From the NCBI GenBank assembly GCA_004352715.1, contig SCFE01000060.1, positions 1,866,807 through 1,930,806 on the forward strand: a DNA stretch of 64,000 nt. Direction: 5' to 3'. Each line of letters starts with the position of its first letter. Within the stretch, counting starts at the first letter, position 1. The notes beneath the pieces are model-generated. The model was given only the letters and a program-made list of their open reading frames with translations, searched no databases and was not told the DNA's origin. Source of the DNA: Hofstenia miamia (taxonomy: Eukaryota; Xenacoelomorpha; Acoela). The translations under genes were made by a program, and so were the position numbers. Below are positions 44,457-55,715 of the stretch, one piece after another.

Positions 44457-44780
44457 CAAATACATTTAACGAAAATATCTTCTATGTCCTCCTGAATCGG
44501 ACGTTGAAACTCTGCTACGGTTGTTTGAATTCTTTTTGAGATAGACTACAAAAAAACAATAATTCAAATGTCTCATTAACAACTTTGTATGCAAAGACCT
44601 TGGTGTAAAGCGGATAGGAATACAATACAATACAATGTAAAACATGTCAACCCGAATTATATCTCGTCCACTAAGTGCAACACTATCTGCCAAGGCTTTT
44701 CCAATTTCTCTCTTTCGTATGTTTTGCCTTTGCTTTAAATGTACAATTACAGATTTTGCTTCTTCTTTGAGTTGAGAAAA
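44457..44780 (-). CDS. Possible two-exon coding fragment, unidentified
   Basis: Minus strand. 44780-44656 is open and basic (KEEAKSVIVHLKQRQNIRKR, then EIGKALADSVALSGRDIIR) and could be cut at a GTTGAC donor. A strong acceptor (TTGTTTTTTTGTAG) at about 44552 would join it in frame to SISKRIQTTVAEFQRPIQED and a stop at about 44458. The composition is protein-like and frame continuity across the putative intron is suggestive, but no family is recognised and no start codon is seen; a stop (TGA) lies just upstream. May be a transposon relic. Confidence 0.25.
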
Positions 44781-46440
44781 TCACATTTTAGTGTGTCACT
44801 AAAGAAATTTAAACTGCTGTACGAATCAATAATGCAAAGATGTTTCAACAAATCAAGCTTTTGTGCAACGAACTATAGGCCCCTATTTAGGCCCATACCT
44901 AGTAGGCCATAGCTATAATCCAGGCCTTGTTTTTTCAGTGTGAAATATACATGTTCGTTCTAATGCATGAAGTGAATGGAAATTATAACTGTCATTTTAT
45001 GATTCTTAAGAGTATCTGAATTACAAAAATATATCGATAAAACGCCGAAATTTGAAAATTCATAAGCAGAAAGGAATATATTTAATTAGTTTATATTCGC
45101 ATTACTTTCAAATAACAGTTTAGATTTGAAGCTGTGGTTGGGGATCAAGAATCATGTTGAAGTGTGAAAAAACTCTTTCAATTTCTGCACTCTACATTGT
45201 TCAAGAATAAATTAGTAATCACAACATGTACTATAAATATGGTTGTTAGAGGGGTTGTAATGTCATACATTCCGATATCCTAGTAAATTGGCAATTAAAA
45301 TGCTTATTTAGATTGTCATGATCCAATTCTTTTGAATAAACAATATACAAACAATAAATTATTTATAATGAATGGTCCTGCAGAACTAAAGATTTAAAAG
45401 AAGTTAAACATGATTGCCATTTGCATTGTATTAATATGTTTATGTAATCAAATATTTACAAATGTTAAAAATTCACTGTTATAATTATATTTGTATGATA
45501 ATATGATCATATTAAAATTGTTTTTTAATGTAAAATATGCTTAGACATATGTCTTTATGCTTAAACATAGTAATCTCATTTCTGATCATGATACATAAAC
45601 CAATGTTTTAGAATAAGTGAAGCCGTCTTATTGTGACGCATAGTCTAGGTCGAATTTTATAAGATGTAGAAGTGTTGCAATCGAAATGAAAATAATATAG
45701 ATTATCATTCTCGCTAAAAACTTTTCTAAAATACTTTCATTTTGAATGACAAGATATAGTTGTGCTTCTATACACATAGTTTTAATTTCTAGCAGGGGCG
45801 TATTTAGGGATGCATTCCGCCAACTTCAACTCATTCTCATACTATCTGATCGATATAGTGATGAACAATGTTCTTGTTTGACATAAAGTGGAAAAAAATT
45901 AGTATTTTCTTGGTGCCCCTCTCCTAGTCTCAAGAAATTTTCTGGCCACATAGTCCCATTGCTATCAAGGCCTAACTTCTATTTTGATCAATATTAACAA
46001 AAATTATGAACAATATTCTGAACGTTTGGTCCCAGTCCTTTTGAGTTTTTGTGGTTAACCCCATGGGCTAGACCCCATATGTTAGATCGACCTGCTCATA
46101 ATCGAATAATAACTGGTGAGTATTCAAAAAAATCATTGTAAATACAAAACATCACTACATAAAATATATTAGGTCAAATGGCGTCGTTTTCTACAAAAAA
46201 AATACTTAAGAAATCTTTTCCATGAATTATTATCTTATTGATAAGAAATAATACTTAATATTAATTTTTGGCATTTTGTCCAGAATATGTTGAATAGATT
46301 TTCAATAAAACTGATTAAAGAATGAGAAATGGTTGCAATCTCTATGCACTTTGGAAAATTTATTCCGAGATTTGGCTTGTACACTTTTCATTTCATCTGA
46401 TTTGTACTACATAACTTCTATAGGGCGCAATAGTTGTGAT

Positions 46441-46503
46441 TGGTAATTAATTAAACGCCGTCAATTTGTAAATTGTTTTAATTGACACTATTGTCATTGG
46501 ACA
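46441..46503 (+). promoter_or_regulatory. Conserved upstream block of gene copy 2
   Basis: TGGTAATTAATTAAACG and following bases as in copy 1; differences are few. Confidence 0.55.
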
Positions 46504-46575
46504 GTGCGATGTGTGTCGTCATTCGAAATGCACGAAACTAAGATTAGAATAAATGTAATGAGGGATTTGCTAATG

Positions 46576-46612
46576 AATAAAAGCTCTACAGTGACAACAT
46601 TAACTCAGTCAA
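46576..46612 (+). promoter_or_regulatory. Core promoter of copy 2
   Basis: AATAAAAG (46576) 31 nt before the A (46607) of CTCAGTC, a match to the arthropod-type TCAGT initiator; ATG 17 nt later. Confidence 0.65.
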
Positions 46613-46623
46613 AGACTCAAGCC

Positions 46624-46989
46624 ATGAGATTCACTGCTGTTTTCGTGATGATGAGTTTCCTTATCTACACAACTCAATCATGCCAAACACTAGAAGAGTT
46701 AAAAGAGCTTAAGTTTGGTTACAATGGAACGCTGATTGCTGAGGAGACCGGAGCTTTGAAAGAAAAGTTCGTTGATAAAGAACCGAACTTATTGCGCCGA
46801 CCGCCTCTGTTAAAAAGTATTGAGTGTGATTGTAAGAACTGCATGTTCGACCAGTTAACGGTAGGTAAATGCCACACAGTAATGTACAATTTTCCAGTGC
46901 ATCACGAAGTCGAATGTGCCGGAAGCAGTACGATCAAAGCAAGTTACATTAAAATTGGCGTTGCGTGTGTATGCGCAAAGTTTGCCTGA
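46624..46989 (+). CDS. IL-17-like secreted cystine-knot protein, copy 2 (121 aa)
   Basis: Same structure as copy 1: signal peptide (1-19), eight Cys at the same positions, NGT sequon, RR at 58-59, terminal CVCAKFA. It differs from copy 1 at only three residues, two in the signal peptide (Arg2, Leu13) and one in the spacer (Glu41), with the whole cysteine domain identical. Nucleotide differences fall in the first 130 nt of the reading frame; the rest and the first 85 nt of 3'UTR are the same as copy 1. Family assignment carries the same caveat as copy 1. Located 7.0 kb downstream of copy 1 on the same strand. Confidence 0.65.
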   Translation: MRFTAVFVMMSFLIYTTQSCQTLEELKELKFGYNGTLIAEETGALKEKFVDKEPNLLRRPPLLKSIECDCKNCMFDQLTVGKCHTVMYNFPVHHEVECAGSSTIKASYIKIGVACVCAKFA

Positions 46990-47004
46990 AGAACTGAACT
47001 TCTT

Positions 47005-47982
47005 CAATGAAACCGCGAAGTAAATCGCATTTGTATGTACATGGAAATTGTTCAACAATGGTAATATTGTTACTATATTTGAATAAATGTTTTTCAAATG
47101 AATGATTTGTTTCAATTTTTTTACAAATTGATCCTAGCATATATCATTAATAAACTTTATGAACTAATGAAAACAAAAAAATGACAAGTGAAACAATGCT
47201 TACAGAATAAGAAAGGATGCTTTAAGTAGTATGAAGAGACTCGTACGACGTTGATATTTGACATTTTGATCTTTGCGGGCATGGCTATAATGTAATTGTG
47301 TACATTGGCCGGCTGTGTATCTCTGACGTCATTGGAATATATTGGTTTTTGTTGGGAAACACATTTGTTTGCAGCCTAATGTTTAAAATGTAACCAATTT
47401 TTTTATACACATAGAGGTTGAGGATTTTCGAAAATACCATGAGATTAGAATTGTTGCAATCTATTGTTCAAAATGTAACCAATTTTTCCATTCATATTAA
47501 ATAAACAATTTTCAAAAATAAACAAATACATGTTTTCACAGATGCATACTCCCCATACAGAGAAAACGAACATTTATTTACAAAGAAAATATAAAATGCA
47601 CTACTAAATGATAAAGTTCATATAGCGAATTCCATCTACAGTTCAATAAACAATGATCATATTCGTCAAGCCTTCATGTTGGGATGGGAATGCTGTAGGA
47701 AACCTACGCAATGTGTATTTGCACGTTATGAATTTCACACGGTAGTATCTAAATTAATGATTAATAAACAAGTCAAATGAGATGATAGATCACAGTATAA
47801 AACACATGACAATTATAAGTTTAAAGAAATTCAATTAAAAATGTGTATTAACAAACAAACAAACAAACAACGTTTCTATTTATGATAAAGTATATAATTC
47901 ATTTAACATCAGACAGTAAATTTGCAGCAATTCATTAAAATAAAATTGATTACGTTTTAAAAGAAACTAACTAGAGATAGTA
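47005..47982 (+). repeat. 978-bp direct repeat, first copy
   Basis: Begins in the 3'UTR of gene copy 2 (CAATGAAACCGCGAAGTAAA) and ends just before the N at 47983. I noticed only one difference from the second copy (GGAAATTG against GGAAATCG). Confidence 0.95.
47082..47087 (+). terminator. PolyA signal of copy 2
   Basis: AATAAA 93 nt after the stop codon. Confidence 0.75.
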
Positions 47983-47983
47983 N

Positions 47984-48961
47984 CAATGAAACCGCGAAGT
48001 AAATCGCATTTGTATGTACATGGAAATCGTTCAACAATGGTAATATTGTTACTATATTTGAATAAATGTTTTTCAAATGAATGATTTGTTTCAATTTTTT
48101 TACAAATTGATCCTAGCATATATCATTAATAAACTTTATGAACTAATGAAAACAAAAAAATGACAAGTGAAACAATGCTTACAGAATAAGAAAGGATGCT
48201 TTAAGTAGTATGAAGAGACTCGTACGACGTTGATATTTGACATTTTGATCTTTGCGGGCATGGCTATAATGTAATTGTGTACATTGGCCGGCTGTGTATC
48301 TCTGACGTCATTGGAATATATTGGTTTTTGTTGGGAAACACATTTGTTTGCAGCCTAATGTTTAAAATGTAACCAATTTTTTTATACACATAGAGGTTGA
48401 GGATTTTCGAAAATACCATGAGATTAGAATTGTTGCAATCTATTGTTCAAAATGTAACCAATTTTTCCATTCATATTAAATAAACAATTTTCAAAAATAA
48501 ACAAATACATGTTTTCACAGATGCATACTCCCCATACAGAGAAAACGAACATTTATTTACAAAGAAAATATAAAATGCACTACTAAATGATAAAGTTCAT
48601 ATAGCGAATTCCATCTACAGTTCAATAAACAATGATCATATTCGTCAAGCCTTCATGTTGGGATGGGAATGCTGTAGGAAACCTACGCAATGTGTATTTG
48701 CACGTTATGAATTTCACACGGTAGTATCTAAATTAATGATTAATAAACAAGTCAAATGAGATGATAGATCACAGTATAAAACACATGACAATTATAAGTT
48801 TAAAGAAATTCAATTAAAAATGTGTATTAACAAACAAACAAACAAACAACGTTTCTATTTATGATAAAGTATATAATTCATTTAACATCAGACAGTAAAT
48901 TTGCAGCAATTCATTAAAATAAAATTGATTACGTTTTAAAAGAAACTAACTAGAGATAGTA
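47984..48961 (+). repeat. 978-bp direct repeat, second copy
   Basis: Starts right after a single N. Most likely an unmerged contig overlap; a true tandem duplication would be very recent. It contains a duplicate of the 3'UTR and polyA signal of gene copy 2 but no coding sequence. Confidence 0.95.
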
Positions 48962-49019
48962 TCTAACAATATCTGAGATTTAATTATAGAAAAAAACTCA
49001 CCAAAAAGTTTTAAATCTT

Positions 49020-49285
49020 TCAGAGTAGTTCTTTCAGCAATGTGAAATTCCATTAATCCGCTCTATGTATAAAGTTGCACTTCTTCACAGATAATGTCAA
49101 CATTACATAGTTTTATCTATTACCATTGTTCAAATGTCAAAATGTAACAAATTATAAAAACAGTACAACCATGTAAAATTGCATTATACCGCTGTGTGTA
49201 CAAAGTCGCACTTCTTTACAGACAATGTTAACATTGCGTAATTTTTTATCTATACCCTATGTTCAAATGTCAATGTGTATCCAAT
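49020..49285 (+). repeat. Diverged 130-bp tandem repeat
   Basis: GCACTTCTTCACAGATAATG at about 49077 and GCACTTCTTTACAGACAATG at about 49207 anchor two units that also share AACATT, TTTATCTAT and TTCAAATGTCAA. Confidence 0.75.
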
Positions 49286-49682
49286 AGTAAAAATTGTTAT
49301 CTACCAAACATGAAATCCAAATCACTTTAAAAATTATCACGATTAAATAAAACACTTTCAAATCATATAAAACTAGAATTTTTTCACAAGTTGGAAAACA
49401 ATCTCAATTATTATTACATTTTTTCCCAATTTATAAAATTATGTAAATGAAAGATGCTACAAAACTAAAATGTTAATGAAGTAAAACGATTTATCAATGA
49501 CTGTCTCTTGTACAAATAAAGTAAATATATTTTCAATACGTTTTTCGCGTTGAATTCAAGAATAAAATATTTGTAAAAATTATTGATATTATTTATATTG
49601 TAGTAAATTGGTTATTAATACATAACATTTAAAAATAATAAATAACTTATATTTATTTTACATTTTAAAAAATTGTTTAAAC

Positions 49683-50452
49683 TTAAATTTCATCAGTGTC
49701 TTTGATATTAAGAATTAAATAAATATTTGTAGTATCATTGAAATGAATGGACTCACAATTTGATGTATGGAAGCTAATTGTAATTCTATCAATGAATGAC
49801 TTCGAAGTTGGTTTACAAATTATATGAGCCTTTTCATAATTGAGGAATGGCTGATCATTTACACTATATACTGTGAATAATGGTATTTGATCCAGTAACA
49901 GGATGCTACCACTCTGATAATGCGGACAAGTAACTATATCAATATAAATTAAAATATTATGCAGTCCATTTAAAATATCAAAATTGTATTTAGCAGTGTT
50001 CAAACCATTGACTATTCGATAGTGACGATCAAAACCCAAAATTTCACCTATCTGATTTAATTCAAATTCATACGGCGTTTCATTTTTTATGACTACTCTT
50101 CCACTGGTGATTTCAAAATCCAATTTCGGTACTGTTGTAATCAATGGCAACTTTTGTGAAAAAGTACTAAATAGTTTTTCAATTCGACATTTGTATCAGA
50201 TTTAGCAACCGTCAATTCAATTTTCGTTAAGACTTGGTTAACAAAGCTAAACACATCTTCTATATTTTTCACATGGACGCCCTTCACATAAATACCACGC
50301 TTATTTCCATTTGCATCGATAAAACTCCACGATTGATCTTATATATTATTGAATCCTATGGGAAATGTGATATTTAGCAAAGCCACATGAGAAGCATTAT
50401 AGATTGGTTTTTCCAAATGCGTATTAAAACTATGTATCATTTCTGAATTCAT
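49683..50452 (-). pseudogene. Polinton/adintovirus-like penton (minor capsid) relic
   Basis: Minus strand, ATG at 50452, stop at 49683. The N-terminal part has LEKPIYNASHVALLNITFP, the early block of Polinton/adintovirus single-jelly-roll penton proteins. The C-terminal part has IGEILGF, a HNILIYIDIVTCP strand and closing TTNIYLILNIK, matching the end of such proteins. It is broken by one stop (about 50340) and one frameshift (about 50155). About 255 codons in all, near the family's usual size. No packaging ATPase, protease, polymerase B or integrase of such an element is visible nearby, so it is an isolated relic. Family by pattern memory only. Confidence 0.55.
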
Positions 50453-50529
50453 CAATTTCTAATACTTTTTTTTGTGCAAAATATTACATCAATTATTCCC
50501 GTGTTCACAATGACAGTTCTGATGTCCAC

Positions 50530-51125
50530 TTTTTCATGGGATTTCACAGGAGATTGCAACTGTGTTCTTACTTTTGTAAACGTGGAAGAAACATTTTTGA
50601 TCGAATACTAATTTTTCAGTTTGAACATACTTGAAGTTGAAGATGGAATTTCCAATGCAAAAGATTATTGTGTCCTTAGGCAACTTCTTTACTGTGTTTG
50701 TTACAAAACGAGGAGTTGTTGACGATGTTAATTCTGTGTTACTTGGCGAGTTTTTATATTGATTTTGAGAAATAGAATTTGTGCGCTCACCACTTCCGTC
50801 TTCTTCTAGCGCAAGTGCACTTAAATTTGAGTTTAAATTTAAATTCAAATTTTTGCATCAACAAGTTTAGAAGATTTATAAATATAGAAAAGAGCTTCTG
50901 CAGCAAGTGTTTTTTCGAGCTTCTGGAATAGGGTATATAATGGAGTTTTCGATTTGGAAAAGATGTATTGTTCAGCATCATTGTTACTGTTAATTCCCAT
51001 AAAGATTTGAACTTGAAGTTTTTGTGCGAGAGCTTGTCTGACAAACGACCGTCGCCTTCGTGTCTCATCTCTTTAAGAAGCTCTTTTAAGAAGCTTTTCA
51101 TAAGGCAATATTTTATACAATACAT
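50530..51125 (-). pseudogene. Unidentified coding remnant upstream of the capsid relic
   Basis: Two overlapping minus-strand frames (50787-51125, 50534-50848). The first has KSFLKELLKEMRHEGDGR and a lysine-rich end; the second is Ser/Thr/Asn-rich (SNTELTSSTTPRF). They may be one gene split by a shift, perhaps from the same virus-like element because strand and order agree. No motif identifies them. Confidence 0.3.
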
Positions 51126-51129
51126 TTAT

Positions 51130-52590
51130 CCAAGTTCAGATCAAAAGATCTTGTGTGTACTATTAGATAGAATTAAATTTCACTAAGAACTAAGTATAAA
51201 TAATAACTCATACTTTAATATGGGACAAAATTTTCAACTATATCCAAATATTATCAAACAGGCAACCTTGAAATACTAAATTCCTTTACAATCTCTAACA
51301 TTGGCAGTTTTTTCATGTTTCCCTCAACACAAGTGAGTATTTACCTTGTGAGTTCCCATTTTAGAAAATACATTGCACCATGTCTGCCCGCCCTACTTCC
51401 GCCTCTGTAATGTTTCCGTAGCGGCCATAGGAATTAAATAAAAACGAAGTGAATATTTCGCAATAATATAATAGCGTCAAATATTCACCCTTATAATTTG
51501 TTTTCTAATGTCATTGCAGTTTTCCTATCTGTAGTATGCTAAATGAAAACACTCGATTCAACCAATATTAAGAATATTAAAATGGAGTTCTTTTTGCTAG
51601 CGCTGAAACCGTTTCTAGGGTGTTTTCAACAGCGATTCGTTATATTTTCTAAAAATACTGGATTATTGTTAAATCGCGGAGAACCAAATACAATTGTTTT
51701 AAATAAATTCACATGTTTTTGTTAATGGCAGCAATAATATAAGAAACTCATCCATATTTCAAAAAGTTCTATAGTGAAACAACTATGCCTATAACCAAGG
51801 GCGCCGCGAGAAACTTTTTAAAAGAGGGGCAAAAAAATTTAGTGCACCTGTTAGGTGTGTTGAAATATTGCAAATCAATTTCTTTTTGAGAAAATTTAAT
51901 CACTTAATTGAAAGAGAACTAGGATATGAGATCTTATTTTTCACGCATTTGATTATCCAAAGTAATGTGATAGAATTCGCTTTAATTTCCCATCCCAAGT
52001 GTAAAAATATGAGAATATAGGCTTATGTTGTGTTATTTTCTACCACTCAACTATTTTGAAATCAATTATAGGAACACTATATATCTGATACAATGCATTT
52101 CAAAGATTAAACTTGGTTTAAGAAATTAAAAATTTTCTATAATGATCTAGAAAAAAAATTGTTTACCTAAAAAGTTGATATTTTTAAGACTTTTTTTAAA
52201 CTGTACAATAATTTAGGATATAAATGTACAAATATGGATATCGTATTCAGTTTCGAAAAAATTACAAAAGAGTTTGAAGGTGTTCTTTTCGATTTTAATT
52301 CTAGATTGCAATTGTGTTTCTTTTGAAAGATGTTATACAGATTTTTTGATCATCTGAAAAATTCTCATTTTGTTTTTGGATATTTTGAAAGTATTTGTTA
52401 TATTTAATTTTAAATAAATATCGCTGCTCTTCTTCTTTAGATGTTCTTTTGAGTAAGTTCATATTTGTTTCTTTAGGAAGTCAATTAATAATAAAAGGTT
52501 TCTAAAACTGTAGATAAAACGTTCTCTCATTTTGTCAGTAAGCAACACAAATATATCTCGGTCATATTTTGACAAAGTGAATCACACATC
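51130..52590. other. Intergenic
   Basis: No supportable gene; the 60-codon frame at 51543-51725 is without motif. Confidence 0.5.
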
Positions 52591-52598
52591 TTACATTA

Positions 52599-52785
52599 TC
52601 AGTACGTTAGTAAGATTGGTTACAATACTCACCTATGATTTGTCATCATGACAGCAGTTTTAACTTCCATCACAATGAGTTATTGTTGTCCCCATCAACC
52701 GAGTGTTGGTTCTTTTCTTAACGTCGAATATTATTTACAAGATGAAATCGAAGACAATTCGCAATTTCCGTTGCTTAAGAGTGCG
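52599..52785 (+). CDS. Candidate first coding exon of an unidentified gene
   Basis: ATG at 52648 opens 46 codons ending at the consensus donor GCG/GTATGT (52786). The peptide starts MTAVLTSITMSYCCPHQPSV and ends in an acidic stretch and FPLLKSA. TCAGT (52599-52603), an initiator-type motif, lies 47 nt before the ATG. A diverged, decayed version with the same donor is at 43650-43726, and conservation runs into the intron. Exon status is supported by the donor, the paralogue and codon texture, but I could not find the acceptor exon. Function unknown. Lies 6 kb after gene copy 2, as the paralogue lies 4 kb after copy 1. Confidence 0.4.
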
Positions 52786-53254
52786 GTATGTAATGATATC
52801 ACAATTTCTATAGAATAAATTATGAAAAGAACTCTACTCATAAAACTGCCAAATCTACATAAAATAACTACGCCTACACACTCAAAGAGATTAGATTAGA
52901 CTTAACCAATTATGAATCCTTAATCTGTAAATGTGGACCTAAAGGTAACGAGAATGTCACATTTGAAGCTCCATTTTCTTTTTAAGCAATTCTATTGAAT
53001 ATAGAATAGTTTCTAGTGATTAGGTTTTCAAAATTTGAAAGAAAGGATGCATTGGAATACACGAAACTTCAATACTTAAATATATTTAAAAAAACGTACG
53101 TAACTCAAAATACTTGCAGTTTTATGATGCAATTTTATGTGCTGTTGTATAACTGAAGCCAATTGCAGCATTTAACATTTCGAAAAGGAAGTCAAGAGCA
53201 AGAAAATTGTTTGAAAAAAAAGTTGACCACCTATAACACTCATCAATGAAAAAA

Positions 53255-53466
53255 ATTGAAAAGCTGTGAGTGAAACCAGTTAAAGCTTGCAAAATGGCAA
53301 TGGGAATTAAAACTATTGCGCATGTAGGCAATTTTATAAATGCAAAAATGAAATTAATGTTAGTTAACTCTTTAGTATTAAGTCATTACAGATACTGTAA
53401 TATCTTATTTAATAACATAAACCACTCATTAATAAATAAAATTGATTCACAAATCAAATGGATTTA
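53255..53466 (+). pseudogene. LINE reverse transcriptase C-terminal fragment (plus strand)
   Basis: Plus-strand frame with KMAMGIKTIAHVGNFINAKM then NSLVLSHYRYCNILFNNINH, the conserved 'LV.S.l.YC..l' segment after the RT catalytic domain of CR1/L2-type LINEs, ending NKIDSQIKWI. No catalytic YADD is seen upstream. Confidence 0.65.
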
Positions 53467-54917
53467 GGAAATTTTTTATTATCGTTTCCATTTTGCCATT
53501 GAACTCCTGTATCTAGATGTTGCCCCATGTTTAAAAATTCCTCATTGAATGCATTTGCAATATTAAAAGAATTACAAAGTTTTTCTCCATTGATAATTTC
53601 AATGCAATTCACCTCACTATTTTCCGATAGAAACAATTATTGATAAATTTTAATCATATTTAGAAGAAAGATTCGAAATTGTTCTGATCATGAAATTTGT
53701 TTGAGATTTTCTCAATGCAATATTAGATTTTTTCAGGCAACAATGTATTTAAGAACTTTTCTAGTGACATATGTGCCAAATATTCTCTAAGCGCTATATT
53801 TTTAGATTTGATCAATTTGATGTCTTATGATAACCATGGCTTCTTTTTAAATTTCCTAATAGAAGGCTTTTCTGTGATTAAAATGCGTTTTTTGGATCAG
53901 AAAAACTTTACGAAATTTTCAAAAACAGTAAAAAGTGTTTCGAACACCGTCAATATCCAACCTAACAAAATTTCCCACGTCTCTTCCTAATTTAATTTTT
54001 GTTTGCTTCAAAGCATTTTGCTCATTTTACGGATTTCTATCTACCTATGAATAAATGGGTTTATTTACTGCTTGCTTCAAAGATATATGTGTAATTATAG
54101 AATGACCTACTTAAATACTTGAAATTTTTATTATCAACAAAACATAATCGATAAGAGTGGAAGTGCTGCCAGTGAACACAAAGGAATATCAGAATTTAAT
54201 GTTTCGAGATCAACCGAGTCCAGCATGATGTTTCATTTTTTCATTTCATTCAAGGTAAAATAACTAATATTCCAATCCTTATCACTACTGATTTCCCCTC
54301 TGATAATCTGATAAAGAAGTTTGAATCATTTATCACTGGTTTTTGGGACAGTATGAAACGTTTACTAGTTGATGTCTTTTTTTAGCTCTTCCCAAAGAAT
54401 TTCAAATGATATTGATTTGCTGATGTCCGGTCGAAATTTAGGTTTAAAAAGCTTTGGAATTAGCAATAAGACGCATCCTCCCTTGGATTTATGATTATTT
54501 AAGTCTTCTATCCCCACGAAATATATCATATCCCTTAATTGCCCATGTGATATTACAATCATATTCGGTTAACCAGGTTTGTGATATAGCTACTATTGAA
54601 TTCTTCCCTATATTAGTTAAAAATTATTTGTATTTCAGAAATTTGCTAGAGAGATTTTAAAATTTTGGATAGACATACGTAAAAGAGCTCTCTATTCACG
54701 ACAATTTCTTACAATAGAGCTTATAGGATATTACTCTGGACGGCTTTGACCCTGGATTCATCTCAATACCTCCTAGTAGCAACAACAAAAATATAATTAG
54801 GCTTAATAGATGTGGATAAATTAAATGGGCGTATTTTTCAGAATTATCAATTATAAATGAACAGATTGCAGAAAACAATTCATTTCGACCTTTTATTAGG
54901 TGTGTTGGAAGTAACAT
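53454..54917 (-). pseudogene. CR1/L2-type LINE ORF2 N-terminal part (minus strand)
   Basis: Minus strand from 54917. A leucine-rich stretch leads to LLLLLGGIEMNPGSK (54743-54788), a degenerate 2A-like motif as found at the N-terminus of some CR1/L2 elements. 54562-54365 gives DLNNHKSKGGCVLLLIPKLF and EILWEEL, the endonuclease GGG(V/C)xLL motif. 53636-53454 gives INGEKLCNSFNIANAFNEEF, the pre-RT segment. RT itself is missing: at 53460 the sequence flips to a plus-strand LINE tail. Stops and shifts throughout. Confidence 0.75.
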
Positions 54918-55094
54918 TGCTTAAAGTAACCAAAAATAGAATTGCTCTCTAAAAAATGTTTTAAATGTATTTTGCTATTTGCGACTATTTGTAGTTTTGT
55001 AATTAGTAAATTTGAGTACATCACTCTACTTAACTTTTTCATATCATCTCATGATATTTGCATACAAATTTAATCAATTAAGAAATGAACTGTT

Positions 55095-55468
55095 TCATGA
55101 ATTTTCTATTGGTTCATATGTTACTGATGGTGCTTCAAACGGATGTACAGAATCTGCATATATATCTTCAGGGAGTTTCTCCGAAGGTTGAACAAATGTT
55201 GGAAATGGTGGATTGATAGTTTTCTTTGTTAATATACTGGTATCTCTTAAGACAAGAAATGATCCTCGTAAACCAGGGAAAGCTCCTTTGACGTAGAGAA
55301 TGTCATGCACTGTATTTATTCGTAGAATTTGGCAGCCACGCATGAAGATCACCTTATCACCCATTTGGCCATGCATTCTTTTTCCGGGTAAAACTCGGTT
55401 TGCACCTTGAGTACCAGTGGAACCTAGTGACCTATGAGACAAGGTAACACCGTGAGTTGCAGGCAACC
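55095..55468 (-). CDS. MRPL3: Mitochondrial ribosomal protein L3 (uL3m), last exon
   Basis: Minus strand, acceptor TTCTTTAG at 55471-55469, 374 nt, stop at 55095. Two bases complete a split codon, then LPATHGVTLSHRSLGSTGTQ, GKRMHGQMGDK and GAFPGLRGSFLVLRD follow. These are the HG-x3-SHR-x2-GS-x-G and pGxRGxf blocks of bacterial-type L3 ribosomal proteins; the C-terminal extension (PFPTFVQPSEKLPED) suits the mitochondrial form. uL3m sits near the peptidyl-transferase region of the mitoribosome. Earlier exons should lie to the right on the minus strand, but I did not find them in the remaining 8.5 kb, so the gene is partial here. ATTAAA on the minus strand at 55074-55069 may be its polyA signal. 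Confidence 0.88.
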
Positions 55469-55517
55469 CTAAAGAATTACATCATTACATTTCACTAAAA
55501 ATATATTTAAGCACACA

Positions 55518-55520
55518 CAT

Positions 55521-55560
<40 letters not shown>
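55518..55560. repeat. TA microsatellite
   Basis: ACACATATA run into TA repeats, at the left border of the Tc1 element. Confidence 0.9.
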
Positions 55561-55563
<3 letters not shown>

Positions 55564-55715
55564 TGGTAAAAAATAGTCGGTCACTTAAAAAACAAAAGCA
55601 CAATTTAATACGAATTGAATATACAACAGAAGTGATATTGCTCAAATAAACGTTCGAAATATAAAATGTAAAATATGTATTATCTTGATCAAATATTTAT
55701 GACATTTATAAAATT

